From positions 124,001-188,000 of the forward strand of contig DASZTV010000006.1 in the NCBI GenBank assembly GCA_035548125.1: a DNA stretch of 64,000 nt, in the 5' to 3' direction. A program made the position numbers and the translations under genes. Below are positions 1-9,686 of this stretch, one piece after another; the first letter of the stretch is position 1, and every line of letters begins with the position of its first letter. The notes beneath the pieces were generated by a model that was not told where the DNA came from, searched no databases, and was given only the letters and a program-made list of their open reading frames with translations. The stretch comes from DASZTV01 sp035548125 (GTDB lineage Bacteria > Actinomycetota > Actinomycetes > JAFAQI01).

Positions 1-81
1 CACTTCCTCGCGGTGGAGGCTTTGGTCCCGTCAGGGCCGCCGATCGCCCTCATCTTTAGGTGGTCATTCGGGCAGAACGGG

Positions 82-1194
82 TTAGGGAGCGGCGGTGGCG
101 TCGGCGTCCGGCTCGCCGAGCAGATGGGCGCCGCCGGGCTCGGCGCGCCGCGAGCGCGACCGGAAGCGGCGCTCCACCTGGTAGTACGACAGCGACGCGA
201 GCGTGAACGACACCGCCAGCACCGCGACGACCCGCGGCGCGAGTGGCCACGATCGGGTGTGCCCGCCGACCTCGCTGACCGCGAAGACGCTCCACAGGTA
301 CAGCGAGTACGAGATGACGCCGACCCAGACGATCGGGCGGCTGGCCAGGAAGCGGTCGAAGCGCCAAACCCGCTCCCGCGGCGCGATCATCACCCCGGCC
401 GACAGCGCCGTGAGCAGCAGCCCCCACTGGTAGACCCACGACGCCAGGTAGTTCGCGCGGACCGTCACGACGACGAGGCACACGACGCCGGCGCTGCGCA
501 CGATGTTGGGGATTCGTCGCGCGACCGGCAACAGCGCGATCGCGCAGCCGACGAGCATGTCCTGGAACCGCAACAGCCCGAGGTGGTAGTTCAGCAGGAC
601 GTCACCGTCGTGGTGCAGCAGCCAGATCCGCGCGAGCGTGCAGACCGCGACCCCCGCCACGCAGAGCCAGCCGATCACCTGTCGCGGCACGCGAAGCACG
701 AGCAGCGCGAGCAGCGCGATCGACCACGCGATGTAGAACTCCCACTCGACCACCAGCGTCCAGACCTGGGACAAGCCGAACGGAAAGCCGGGTACGTCGG
801 GCTTCCCGTAGAGCGTGTACGTGAGGACGCGCCACAGCCCCTGCGCCTGCGCCGCGCCATCGCTGTGGGCGAGCTCGTACCACGCCACCGTCAGCGCGAT
901 GAACGCGAACAGCGCCGGCAGGAGCCGTCGGGCGCGCCGCCCGTAGAAGCCGATCAGGTCGATGCGGCCGAGCCGGTCGACGTCGGCGATCAGGATCTCG
1001 GTGATCAGCAGACCCGACAGCACGAAGAACAGGTCGACGGCCAGGAAGCCGCCACGGCCGACGTGTGTCAGCCAGGGCACGAGAAACGTCAGGTGGTACA
1101 GCAAGACGATCAGCACGGCGAGGGCCCGCACGCCGTCGAGCTCCGGCCGGTAACCCAGCCGGGTGCGCGCCGGCTTCGGGTCTGCGGCCGTCAC
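82..1194 (-). CDS. Acyltransferase 3 (OafA/YrhL-like) membrane protein, distal copy
   Basis: 370-residue integral membrane protein of the acyltransferase-3 family, which moves acyl groups (often acetyl) onto cell-envelope glycans or lipids. It opens with the family hallmark YRPELDGVRALAVL, followed by FFVLSGLLITE and an RRARRLLPAL loop, then about ten hydrophobic segments and the late SYSLYLW motif. There is no C-terminal SGNH domain. I start it at the GTG at 1194 because that codon overlaps the stop of the upstream paralogue as GTGA, implying translational coupling. It is the last gene of a three-gene unit led by APS kinase. The substrate cannot be read from sequence. Confidence 0.9.
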   Translation of the reverse strand: MTAADPKPARTRLGYRPELDGVRALAVLIVLLYHLTFLVPWLTHVGRGGFLAVDLFFVLSGLLITEILIADVDRLGRIDLIGFYGRRARRLLPALFAFIALTVAWYELAHSDGAAQAQGLWRVLTYTLYGKPDVPGFPFGLSQVWTLVVEWEFYIAWSIALLALLVLRVPRQVIGWLCVAGVAVCTLARIWLLHHDGDVLLNYHLGLLRFQDMLVGCAIALLPVARRIPNIVRSAGVVCLVVVTVRANYLASWVYQWGLLLTALSAGVMIAPRERVWRFDRFLASRPIVWVGVISYSLYLWSVFAVSEVGGHTRSWPLAPRVVAVLAVSFTLASLSYYQVERRFRSRSRRAEPGGAHLLGEPDADATAAP

Positions 1195-2324
1195 TGCGTG
1201 GTGGCCTGCGTGTCGTCGGCGATCTCTGCCTCGACGACCGGATCCGAGCCGTGGACGCCGGCGCGGACGGGATCCGTCTCGCCGCCGGCTGCGCGCCGCG
1301 ACGGCAGCCGGAACCGGCGCTCGACGAGGTAGTACGACGGGATCGCGAGCGCGAACGACCCGATGATCGACACGATCGCGCGCTGCGTCGACGACCAGCT
1401 CCTGCCGTGGACGCTGACCTCGGCGACGAGCGTTCCGCTCCACAGGTACAGCGAGTACGACAGCTTGCCCATCCACACCATCGGAGCGCTGGCGAGCACG
1501 CGGTCGACGGCCCACGGCTTCGCGCGCGGCTGCACGACCATCGCGGCGCAGGTCGCGATCGCGAGCATGCCACCGACGTACAGCCACTCGCTCGAGAAGC
1601 GCGCCTGTCCGATGACGTACAGCAGGAAGGCGCCACCGGCGACCCGCAACCAGTTCGGCACCTGCGGCCAGCCGCTGAGCAGCCCGAGCGCGCAGCCGAC
1701 GAGCAGCTCGTCGAAGCGAAGCCAGCCGGAGTAGTAGCTGAGGTTCCAGTTGTGGGTGCCGAGCAGGTAGATGCTGAGCCGTACCCCCGTCATGGCGACC
1801 GCGGCGACCGCGGTCCACATGCCGATGCGCCGCCGGTCGACGCCGCGACGCAGCGCGATGATCAACGCGAGCGGCCAGAAGATGTAGAACTCCCACTCGA
1901 CGATCAGCGTCCAGATCTGCGAGACACCGACGGACCACGGATACGTCATGTGGCCGGCGTCGACGAAGGTGAAGACGGACACATAGTTCTTCAGCGTCGA
2001 GATTCCCGCGTTGCGGTCGAGCTGGAAGTACGCCGCCGCGAGCACGAGGAACGTGACCAGCGCCGGCAGCAGCCGCCGGGCGCGACGGCGGTAGAAGTCG
2101 CGCAGCCTTGCCTGGTTCGTCGCGAGATGGTCGGCGACGATCAGCTCGGTGATGAGCATCCCCGACAGCACGAAGAAGATGTCGACGCCGAGAAACCCGC
2201 CGCCGAAGTACGGCCGCAGCGCCGGCGCGACGAACGAGACGTGGAACCCCAGCACCGCGAGGACCGCGATGGCCCGCACTCCGTCGATCTCCGGTCGGTA
2301 GGTCAGCCGCCCGGCCTTCGTCAC
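1191..2324 (-). CDS. Acyltransferase 3 (OafA/YrhL-like) membrane protein, proximal copy
   Basis: 377-residue paralogue of the next gene, with the same order of motifs: YRPEIDGVRAIAVLAVLGFH near the N-terminus, FFVLSGMLITEL, RRRARRLLPALVTFL, WTLIVEWEFYIFWPL and SYSLYLWSG. The conserved histidine after the first hydrophobic segment, usually needed for acyl transfer in this family, is present (GFHVSF). It starts at the GTG at 2324, which overlaps the APS kinase stop as GTGA. Its charged C-terminal tail is cytosolic by the positive-inside pattern. The two copies probably modify different positions or substrates; this is inference. Confidence 0.9.
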   Translation of the reverse strand: MTKAGRLTYRPEIDGVRAIAVLAVLGFHVSFVAPALRPYFGGGFLGVDIFFVLSGMLITELIVADHLATNQARLRDFYRRRARRLLPALVTFLVLAAAYFQLDRNAGISTLKNYVSVFTFVDAGHMTYPWSVGVSQIWTLIVEWEFYIFWPLALIIALRRGVDRRRIGMWTAVAAVAMTGVRLSIYLLGTHNWNLSYYSGWLRFDELLVGCALGLLSGWPQVPNWLRVAGGAFLLYVIGQARFSSEWLYVGGMLAIATCAAMVVQPRAKPWAVDRVLASAPMVWMGKLSYSLYLWSGTLVAEVSVHGRSWSSTQRAIVSIIGSFALAIPSYYLVERRFRLPSRRAAGGETDPVRAGVHGSDPVVEAEIADDTQATTQ

Positions 2325-3307
2325 TTGGCCAGCCTAGCCAGGATGGCAGCGACGGCTTCGGCGACGGAGACGGTCGTCGTGTCGATGACGAGCTCTGCGT
2401 CGAGCGGCTCTTCGTAGGGGTCGTCGATGCCGGTGAAGCCGGTGATCTCACCGGCCCGCGCCTTGGCGTAAAGGCCCTTCACGTCGCGCCGCTCGCACTC
2501 CTCGATCGGGGTGGAGATCCACACCAGCACGAACGCGCCGGGCCCGCCGGCGGCCTCGACCAGCTCGCGCACCCAGCGGCGGGTCTCGTCGTACGGCGCG
2601 ATCGGCGCGCAGACCGCGACCCCGCCGTGCTTCGTGACTTCGGCGGCCACCCAGCCGATCCGGCGGATGTTGATGTCGCGGTCCTCACGGGAGAACCCGA
2701 GGCCGCGCGAGAGATGAGTGCGTACGACGTCGCCGTCGAGCAGGGTGACCGCTCGCCGCTCGGCGAGCACCTCGACCAGCGACCGGGCGATCGTCGACTT
2801 GCCGGAGCCGGAGAAGCCGGTGAGGAAGACCGTCTTGCCGCCGTTCGCCGGCTGTGCGGTGGTCGGGATCTGCAGCAGCTCGCCGGAGGAGTACAGCGCC
2901 GCGATCTCCGCCGCCCGGCTCGCGGCCTCGCCCGGCGTGATCGGGATCTCGACGACCTCACTCGCCGAGGCACGCCACGCGGCGGTCCACTGCTGGTAGC
3001 GCGCGTTGTCCGAGCGGACCCCCGCCGCGGGCAGCAGCAGCCGGGCGCCGGGCGGCAGCAAACCGGCGGGCAGCTGCTCGGCGACTGCGACGACTACTGC
3101 GCTGTCGCCGTAGGACTCCTGCGGCCGCGGCCAGCGGGGCGCCCGCAGGCCGATCACGCCGCCCGCCTCGCGGCGCCCGACGGGCGTGCCCTCCTCGTCG
3201 AGCAGGTCGTCGCCGTCGGCGCCGGGCAGCGCGTCGGCGGGCAGCAGCCCGAGCAGCACTTGGTCCAGCCGTGCCAGCCCGGCGACGTCGAGGGTCACGG
3301 CAGCCAC
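2321..3307 (-). CDS. cysC: Adenylylsulfate (APS) kinase with N-terminal extension
   Basis: Phosphorylates adenylylsulfate at the 3' position to give PAPS, the sulfate donor for sulfotransferases. The C-terminal half holds the P-loop GFSGSGKST near residue 165, then DGDVVRTHLSRGLGFSREDR, NIRRIGWVAAEV, the substrate loop CAPIAPYDETRR and GLYAKARAG, all typical of CysC. The first roughly 150 residues are extra compared with a stand-alone CysC of about 200 residues; they do not form an evident ATP sulfurylase active site. Start GTG 3307 is favoured by a TACTGT box exactly 7 nt upstream (leaderless pattern); GTG 3298 is possible. No sulfurylase (cysD/N) gene lies in the window, but two sulfotransferase genes do. 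Confidence 0.92.
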   Translation of the reverse strand: MAAVTLDVAGLARLDQVLLGLLPADALPGADGDDLLDEEGTPVGRREAGGVIGLRAPRWPRPQESYGDSAVVVAVAEQLPAGLLPPGARLLLPAAGVRSDNARYQQWTAAWRASASEVVEIPITPGEAASRAAEIAALYSSGELLQIPTTAQPANGGKTVFLTGFSGSGKSTIARSLVEVLAERRAVTLLDGDVVRTHLSRGLGFSREDRDINIRRIGWVAAEVTKHGGVAVCAPIAPYDETRRWVRELVEAAGGPGAFVLVWISTPIEECERRDVKGLYAKARAGEITGFTGIDDPYEEPLDAELVIDTTTVSVAEAVAAILARLAK

Positions 3308-3320
3308 GCGAGGCACAGTA
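3308..3320 (-). promoter_or_regulatory. Leaderless-type -10 box for APS kinase operon
   Basis: On the minus strand TACTGT occupies 3320-3315, with 7 nt to the GTG at 3307. This matches the actinobacterial TANNNT -10 element placed so that transcription would begin at the start codon. Confidence 0.5.
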
Positions 3321-3339
3321 GTTGAGGCAGACTCTTCGG

Positions 3340-4482
3340 GTGGACTTCTCCCTGACCGACGAGCAGAAGGCGTTCCGCGCCAGCGTCTACGACTGGGCGC
3401 TCGCGACTGTTGCGCCCGGCGCACCGGACCGGGACAAGGAAGGCCGCTGGGACCCCGACATCTGGAAGTCCCTGGGTGCTCAAGGGCTGGCCGGACTGCC
3501 GATCGCCGAGGCCTACGGCGGCGCGGGCGCGTCGGTCATGGACTGCGTGATCGCCAACGAGGCGATTGCGGAGGGCGGCCACGACGGCGGCTTCAACCTC
3601 TCCATGGGCGCGCACTGGGTGATCGGTGCCGTCCCGATCTGGCTGCACGGGACCGAGGAGCAGAAGCAGCGCTGGCTGCCCGGGCTGTGCGACGGTTCGA
3701 TGGTCGGCGCGTGGGCGTCGACCGAGCCCGAGGCGGGTTCGGATGCGGCCGGACTGCAGACGAAGGCGGTTCGTGACGGCGACGACTGGGTGCTCAACGG
3801 CAACAAGATCTTCATCACGAACGGGCCGATCGCCGGCGTGTGCAACGTGCTCGCCCGCACGAGTGAGAAGGGCGCGACGGCTTTCATCGTCGACACGACG
3901 AACCCCGGATTCCAGGTCGGCAAGGAGCTCGACAAGATGGGCTGCCGCTCGTCGCCGACCGCGGAGATCGCGCTGGTCGACTGCCGGGTGCCGGCCGACT
4001 GCGTGCTTGGCGAGGTCGACCAGGCGCTGTGGCGGGTGGCGTTCGAGTGCTTCGACTGGGAGCGCACGGTCATGATCGCCAGCGGCATCGGCGGCATGCA
4101 GAGCACGCTCAACACCTGCATCCAGTACGCGAAGGAACGCAAGCAGTTCGGCCGGCCGATCGCGTCGTTCCAGGCGATCGCGCACAAGCTCGCCGAGATG
4201 AAGATCCGGCTCGAGGCGTGCCGAACCGCGGTCTACCGCGCGGCGTACCTCAAGCAGACCGGCGTCGAGCACCAGATGGAAGCGTCGATCGCGAAGTACC
4301 TCGTTGGCGAGTACAGCGTCATGAACGCCCTCGACGCGATCCAGATCCACGGTGGCTACGGCTACCTGCGTGACTTCGGCGTCGAGCGCGCACTGCGGGA
4401 CGCGAAGCTCGGCTCGATCGGCGGCGGAACCTCGGAGATCCAGAAGCTGATCATCAGCCGGATGTTGCTGGGTGACATCTGA
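3340..4482 (+). CDS. Acyl-CoA dehydrogenase
   Basis: 380-residue FAD flavoprotein that introduces a 2,3-double bond into an acyl-CoA. The order is the N-terminal helical domain, a middle beta domain with WASTEPEAGSD and FITNGP, and a C-terminal helical domain with ERKQFGRPIASFQAIAHKLA, IQIHGGYGYLRDF and GGGTSEIQK. The position that carries the catalytic Glu in medium-chain enzymes is Gly here (GGGTSEIQ). A Glu in FDWERTVMIASGIGGMQ lies where isovaleryl-CoA dehydrogenases keep theirs, so an IVD-like active site is likely. GTG 3340 is preferred over TTG 3322 because GAGGCAG lies about ten bases upstream. Divergent from cysC. Confidence 0.9.
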   Translation: MDFSLTDEQKAFRASVYDWALATVAPGAPDRDKEGRWDPDIWKSLGAQGLAGLPIAEAYGGAGASVMDCVIANEAIAEGGHDGGFNLSMGAHWVIGAVPIWLHGTEEQKQRWLPGLCDGSMVGAWASTEPEAGSDAAGLQTKAVRDGDDWVLNGNKIFITNGPIAGVCNVLARTSEKGATAFIVDTTNPGFQVGKELDKMGCRSSPTAEIALVDCRVPADCVLGEVDQALWRVAFECFDWERTVMIASGIGGMQSTLNTCIQYAKERKQFGRPIASFQAIAHKLAEMKIRLEACRTAVYRAAYLKQTGVEHQMEASIAKYLVGEYSVMNALDAIQIHGGYGYLRDFGVERALRDAKLGSIGGGTSEIQKLIISRMLLGDI

Positions 4483-4484
4483 CA

Positions 4485-5012
4485 GTGACCGATCAACAGC
4501 CCTCGGCGCTGCCCGACGTGGTACGGCCGCTGGAGTTCCTCATCGGCAGGTGGCGCGGTGAGGGGCACGGCGCGGTGCCGGGCGGGGGAGCGCCTGACTT
4601 CCCGTACGACGAAGAGCTCACGATCACCAACGACGACGGCCTGCCGTGGCTGACCTACTCAACGAAGGCGGTTCATCCGATCGATCGGCACATCGTGCTG
4701 CACGTCGAGCACGGCTGGATTCGCCCGCAGCCCGCCGACGCCGACGGCAAGATCACGGTGGAGATGGTGCTCGCGCTGCCGAACGGGATCGTCGAGATCC
4801 TGCTCGGTGAGCTCGTGGCAGGACCGGCCGGGGCCCACCTCGAACTAGCCAGTGATGTCATCGCGCGGACGCCCACCGCGACGCAGGTGTCCGCTGACAA
4901 GCGGATGTACGCCGTGCGTGGCGGCAAGTTGATGTACGCCATCGACTTGGCGACCGGCGACGCCGGCCTCGCGCCGCATCTCGCGGCCGCGCTTGACCCC
5001 GTTCTTCCGTGA
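4485..5012 (+). CDS. Nitrobindin-like heme-binding beta-barrel protein (FABP-like)
   Basis: 175-residue soluble protein of the nitrobindin/THAP4 C-terminal family, ten-stranded barrels that bind ferric heme and handle nitric oxide or peroxynitrite. The signature GxWxGxG appears as IGRWRGEG about residue 21, after LPDVVRPLEFL. A C-terminal His in LAPHLAAAL matches the usual position of the proximal heme ligand. GTG start two bases after the acyl-CoA dehydrogenase stop; the stop overlaps the next start as GTGA, so it sits in a translationally coupled run. It has no obvious link to glycan synthesis. Confidence 0.82.
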   Translation: MTDQQPSALPDVVRPLEFLIGRWRGEGHGAVPGGGAPDFPYDEELTITNDDGLPWLTYSTKAVHPIDRHIVLHVEHGWIRPQPADADGKITVEMVLALPNGIVEILLGELVAGPAGAHLELASDVIARTPTATQVSADKRMYAVRGGKLMYAIDLATGDAGLAPHLAAALDPVLP

Positions 5013-6892
5013 CCTCGCCCGAGGAGCGCGAGCTCCGCAAGCAGGTCGAGAGATATCGGCGCCAGACCGAGGCGTTGCGCGACAAGGAAGGCATCGGTCG
5101 TCGGGGGCGGCGGCGTCACTCGTCACCAAGGTCCAGGTGGCGACGCCGCGCTGGGGTGTTGGTCGAGCTCGGTGTCGTCGTGGTCGTTGCGTCGGTCGCA
5201 GCGGGTGCCTGGATTCTGGTACACGGGCTGGATGCGACGGGTCGCCTGTCTGATGCCCGCACCGATATCCAACGGCTGCGCGCTGACCTGCTGACCGGCC
5301 GCGACCCCACGGCGGACCTGCGAGCCGCGCGGCAAGACGCCGCGGCCGCTCGTCACGACACCCACGACTTCGTATGGGACGCAGTGTCGTGGTTGCCGCC
5401 GGTCCAGACGGTGCGGGGGATCACGACCGCGATCGACACCCTCGCCTCGCGGGCACTTCCGGACTTCGTCTCGGTGGCGCCGAGTCTGCGGCCGGCTCAG
5501 CTTCGGGTGCGTCACAACAAGATCGCGCTCGCCCCTCTGGTCGCCGCGGCACCGACGATGCAACGGGCGGCGGCGGCCGCGTCGTTGGCTCGTGCCGAGG
5601 TTGCTAGCCTGCCTGACGGCTGGTTCGGCCTCATCTCGAGCGCACGCGACAAGGTGCTCACACAGCTCACGTCGTTGGCGGGCAGCGTCGACGACATCAG
5701 CCGGGTCACCGCCGCCGGGCCGACAATGCTCGGCCTGCACGGCGAGCGGCGGTATTTCGTCGGCATCCAGAACAACGCCGAGGCGCGCGCGACCGGAGGT
5801 CTCGTGGCGGCCTGGGCCGTCGTCACGGCGGACCACGGGACGATCCACGTCGCCGCGCACGGCAACGACGGGCTGCTGCAGCGCTTCCGGTCTCCGACGC
5901 CGGTGGCGTCGCTGTCGAGGAACTACCTCGCGGCCTACGGCAACTACCACCCCGCGCAGACCTGGATCACCAGCAACCTCTCGCCGAACTTCCCCGACGC
6001 GGGCAACATCTGGGCCCACATGTGGCAGGCGCAGACCGGCGAGCACGTCGACGGGGTGTTCGGGGTGGATCCGGTCGGGCTTGCCGATCTGCTCGGGTCG
6101 GTCGGCACGGTGCGGCTGCCGAACTACCCGCAGGTGTTCAGCGGTGCCAACCTCGCGTCGTTCATCGAGTCGACCGAATACTCCGCGTTCCCCGGGCTGA
6201 ACAACCCGGTGCGCAAGGACTTCCTCGGCAAGGTCGGTACGGCGGTGATCCACAAGCTGCTTTCCGGTTCCGGCAGCCCGCAGAAGATCACCACGACGCT
6301 CGGCCGGGCCGCCGGCGAGGGCCACCTCGAGCTGTGGTCGCGTCGCGCCTCCGAGCAACGGCAAATCACCGGCACGCCGCTCGCCGGCGAGCTGTCGCCA
6401 ACGACCGCGCCGTACGCCTCCGTCTCGGTCAACAACGCCTACGGCTCGAAGCTCGACTACTACCTCGATCGCCGCCTGAACTACCAGGCCGGCGGGTGCA
6501 GCGCGTCGCGGCGGTCCGCGACGATCTCGGTGACGCTGACCAACAACGCGCCGCGGCACGGCCTCCCCGACTATGTCCGGATCAAGGCGCCCGGAAGCAC
6601 GCCGATCACGAACGTCGAGCAGGTTCCGGAGAACAAGGAGCTCGTCTACATCCACGCGACGGCTGGCGCCGCGCTGGTAAAGGCGACCCTCGACGGGAAG
6701 GACGTGTCGGTGGGCGCCAACATCGAGCGGGGCCATCCGGTGTTCAGCCTCCCCGTCGTACTGCAGCCCGGTGTTGCGCGCACGATCACGCTGAGCCTGT
6801 CCGAGCCCACGACCGCTGGCGTACCGTCCACGCAGGTGCAGCCGCTGGCCCGCCCGCAGGTCACCTACATCGACGTCCCTCGCTGTGGCTGA
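5009..6892 (+). CDS. DUF4012 membrane-anchored protein
   Basis: 627-residue protein with a charged N-terminus that reads as a coiled coil (residues about 3-25), one transmembrane helix near 48-70 (LVELGVVVVVASVAAGAWIL), and a large extracytoplasmic region. The central part carries the DUF4012 pattern, including MLGLHGERRYFVGIQNNAEARATGG and a DGVFGVDPVGLADLLG segment. The biochemical function is unknown; the family recurs near actinobacterial exopolysaccharide loci. GTG 5009 overlaps the previous stop (GTGA), and its own stop overlaps the next start by 8 bases. A role in export or assembly of surface polymer is inferred from context only. Confidence 0.85.
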   Translation: MTSPEERELRKQVERYRRQTEALRDKEGIGRRGRRRHSSPRSRWRRRAGVLVELGVVVVVASVAAGAWILVHGLDATGRLSDARTDIQRLRADLLTGRDPTADLRAARQDAAAARHDTHDFVWDAVSWLPPVQTVRGITTAIDTLASRALPDFVSVAPSLRPAQLRVRHNKIALAPLVAAAPTMQRAAAAASLARAEVASLPDGWFGLISSARDKVLTQLTSLAGSVDDISRVTAAGPTMLGLHGERRYFVGIQNNAEARATGGLVAAWAVVTADHGTIHVAAHGNDGLLQRFRSPTPVASLSRNYLAAYGNYHPAQTWITSNLSPNFPDAGNIWAHMWQAQTGEHVDGVFGVDPVGLADLLGSVGTVRLPNYPQVFSGANLASFIESTEYSAFPGLNNPVRKDFLGKVGTAVIHKLLSGSGSPQKITTTLGRAAGEGHLELWSRRASEQRQITGTPLAGELSPTTAPYASVSVNNAYGSKLDYYLDRRLNYQAGGCSASRRSATISVTLTNNAPRHGLPDYVRIKAPGSTPITNVEQVPENKELVYIHATAGAALVKATLDGKDVSVGANIERGHPVFSLPVVLQPGVARTITLSLSEPTTAGVPSTQVQPLARPQVTYIDVPRCG

Positions 6893-7445
6893 CCTCTCAC
6901 GCCGCCGGCGCCGGGAGTCGACCGTGCTCGGGACGGCCCTCGGGGGACTCGCCCTCGCCACCTCGATCGCGGTCGCCGCGCCGGCCGCCGGCTCGGCGCC
7001 GGGGGTCCCGACGTCGACGGTCAAGGCGTTCGGGGCGGGTACGGCGCACTACTGCGTCCGTGACTACGCCCCGAACGTCGAGGTCCGGGTACACAACGAA
7101 CGCACCGGGGCTACAGCGTCGATCCACACCAACAACCGCGGCAAGGGGTGTGCCGACGTCCCGGTGGTTGTGAGCTGCGGGCAGGTCGAGACCCAGACGA
7201 TCGTCGCGGCCGGTGTTGCCGCCGACGGAAACCCGGGTACGTCGGCAGCCCGCGCCGCCGTACCGGGCGGGTTGCCGTCCTGTCAGGCTTCGGCGAGCGT
7301 CGCCGGTGACCGCGGATCGGTCAAGAGCCCGACGATCTCGGGGCTGGACGCGATTCTGCTGGGGGTCGGCTGCGCAGGCTGCATCGCGCTCGCCGTGCTT
7401 GCGATCATGCTGCTCCGCCGGCGGAAGGCGGCGGCGGAAGGCTGA
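6885..7445 (+). CDS. Secreted four-cysteine protein with C-terminal membrane anchor
   Basis: 186 residues. A signal peptide-like stretch (about 17-40) is followed by a compact domain with four cysteines spaced C-X31-C-X8-C-X34-C, then one transmembrane helix and an RRRKAAAEG tail. The same cysteine spacing and the sequences VPTS, YCV, GAT.SI.T, G.GC..VPV and TIVA recur in the next gene, so the two are tandem paralogues. I do not recognise the family. Two disulfides are likely, since all four Cys are in the exported part. There is no LPXTG-like motif here, unlike the neighbour. The start GTG lies inside the DUF4012 gene, suggesting coupling. Confidence 0.75.
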   Translation: MADLSRRRRRESTVLGTALGGLALATSIAVAAPAAGSAPGVPTSTVKAFGAGTAHYCVRDYAPNVEVRVHNERTGATASIHTNNRGKGCADVPVVVSCGQVETQTIVAAGVAADGNPGTSAARAAVPGGLPSCQASASVAGDRGSVKSPTISGLDAILLGVGCAGCIALAVLAIMLLRRRKAAAEG

Positions 7446-7540
7446 CCTGGGCATTTAGACCCATTTGGGGGCACTGCGAAGAATGCCGGGCCGTGCCACA
7501 CTAGATCGGAGTTCTCGCATCATCTGGGACGGAGATCGCC

Positions 7541-8563
<1,023 letters not shown>

Positions 8564-8572
8564 GGCTCGCGC

Positions 8573-9436
8573 CTAGCCGACCCGCTCGGCGACGTCGGCT
8601 GCGGTCCGCGGCTTCGGCAGCTTGACCTGCGGGGTGGGCAGCGGCGGGAACGCCGCGAGCTTGCGGTCGGCCGCCAGCAGGCTCTCCACGCCACCCGGCG
8701 GCTGCGGCCGGGCGAACAGGTAGCCCTGGCCCAGGTCGCAGCCGATCTCGGCCAGGACGCGCTGCTGGACGGCGTCCTCGACACCCTCGGCGATGACCTC
8801 GCGCCGCATGGCGTGCGCCATCGCGATCATCGAGGCGACGATCGAGGCGTCGCTGTCGTCCTTGGCGACCCCGGCGACGAACGACCGGTCGATCTTGATC
8901 ACGTCGATCGGCAGCTGCCGGAGATGGGCGATCGAGGAGTAGCCGGTCCCGAAGTCGTCGAGCGCGATCCGGATGCCGTCGCGCTGCAGCGCCCGCAGCG
9001 TCGTGGCGGCGCGCGTCGTGTCGGTCATGGGGACCGTCTCGGTGATCTCCACGCCGATCTGGTTGGGCTCCACCTCGGCGGTCTCGAGCGCGCTCATGAT
9101 CCGGCCGTGCAGCCGGTGGTCGTCCAGCTCGTCGGCCGACAGGTTGATCCAGATCGGCAGCGGGCCGCCGTCGAAGCGGGACCGCCGCCACGCGCCGGCC
9201 TGGGAGACGGCGGTGCGCAGCACCAGCAGGTTGACGTCGCTGATGTAGCCGTTGCGCTCGGCGAGCCGGATGAACTCCGTGGGAGGCACCGCGCCGTGAA
9301 CCGGGTGGTTCCAGCGGGCCAGGGCTTCCACGGCGGTGATGTGGCCGGTGCGCAGGTCGACCTCAGGCTGGTAGGCGAGGGCGAGCTCGCCTCCCGCTAT
9401 CGCCTGTTGCAGGTCGAACACCGTGATCGGTGCCAC
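8573..9436 (-). CDS. EAL-domain cyclic di-GMP phosphodiesterase
   Basis: 287-residue stand-alone EAL protein, predicted to hydrolyse c-di-GMP to pGpG. All signature residues are visible: EALARW, NLSADEL, EITET, DDFGTGYSS, IKIDRSF, AEGVE and QGYLFARP, so the site looks catalytically intact. No transmembrane or sensory domain precedes it; a short Pro/Lys-rich tail follows. GTG 9436 is selected because GGAGGG is 7 bases upstream; a TTG at 9505 would add 23 residues without a ribosome site. It converges with the surface-protein gene. Together with the RsiG homologue at 62.8 kb it places c-di-GMP signalling on both sides of the glycan locus. Confidence 0.92.
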   Translation of the reverse strand: MAPITVFDLQQAIAGGELALAYQPEVDLRTGHITAVEALARWNHPVHGAVPPTEFIRLAERNGYISDVNLLVLRTAVSQAGAWRRSRFDGGPLPIWINLSADELDDHRLHGRIMSALETAEVEPNQIGVEITETVPMTDTTRAATTLRALQRDGIRIALDDFGTGYSSIAHLRQLPIDVIKIDRSFVAGVAKDDSDASIVASMIAMAHAMRREVIAEGVEDAVQQRVLAEIGCDLGQGYLFARPQPPGGVESLLAADRKLAAFPPLPTPQVKLPKPRTAADVAERVG

Positions 9437-9686
9437 CGGGCAACCCTCCGTGGTCGTGGTGCAGGCCGTCCGTGGACTGCTCCTCACACCTAGGTACGGC
9501 CGCAACCTGCGATTTCGCAGGCCAGTGCGCCGAAATAGGCCTCAGATGGCCCTTCCGGGCTATGTCGGGACGCTGTCCGCCCGAGGGCCGTTTCGAACGC
9601 CGATTAAGCCTTTTGGCCGAATCTGCCGAGAGAATGGGGTAACACGTGTTGCGGGTGTGACGAAGATCGTTTGAGGGGAGTCGGAC

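Noticed and set aside
82..2451. Single 789-residue acyltransferase fusion
   Set aside because: Its first half is the wrong frame over the upstream paralogue; a GTG start at 1194 with GTGA overlap and the family N-terminal motif shows two separate genes.
5123..7024. 633-residue open frame antisense to the DUF4012 gene
   Set aside because: Arg-rich, no domain pattern; shadow of a high-GC gene.
9500..9686. c-di-AMP (ydaO-type) riboswitch before the NlpC/P60 gene
   Set aside because: Such genes often have one, but I could not find the conserved sequence blocks; a covariance search would settle it.
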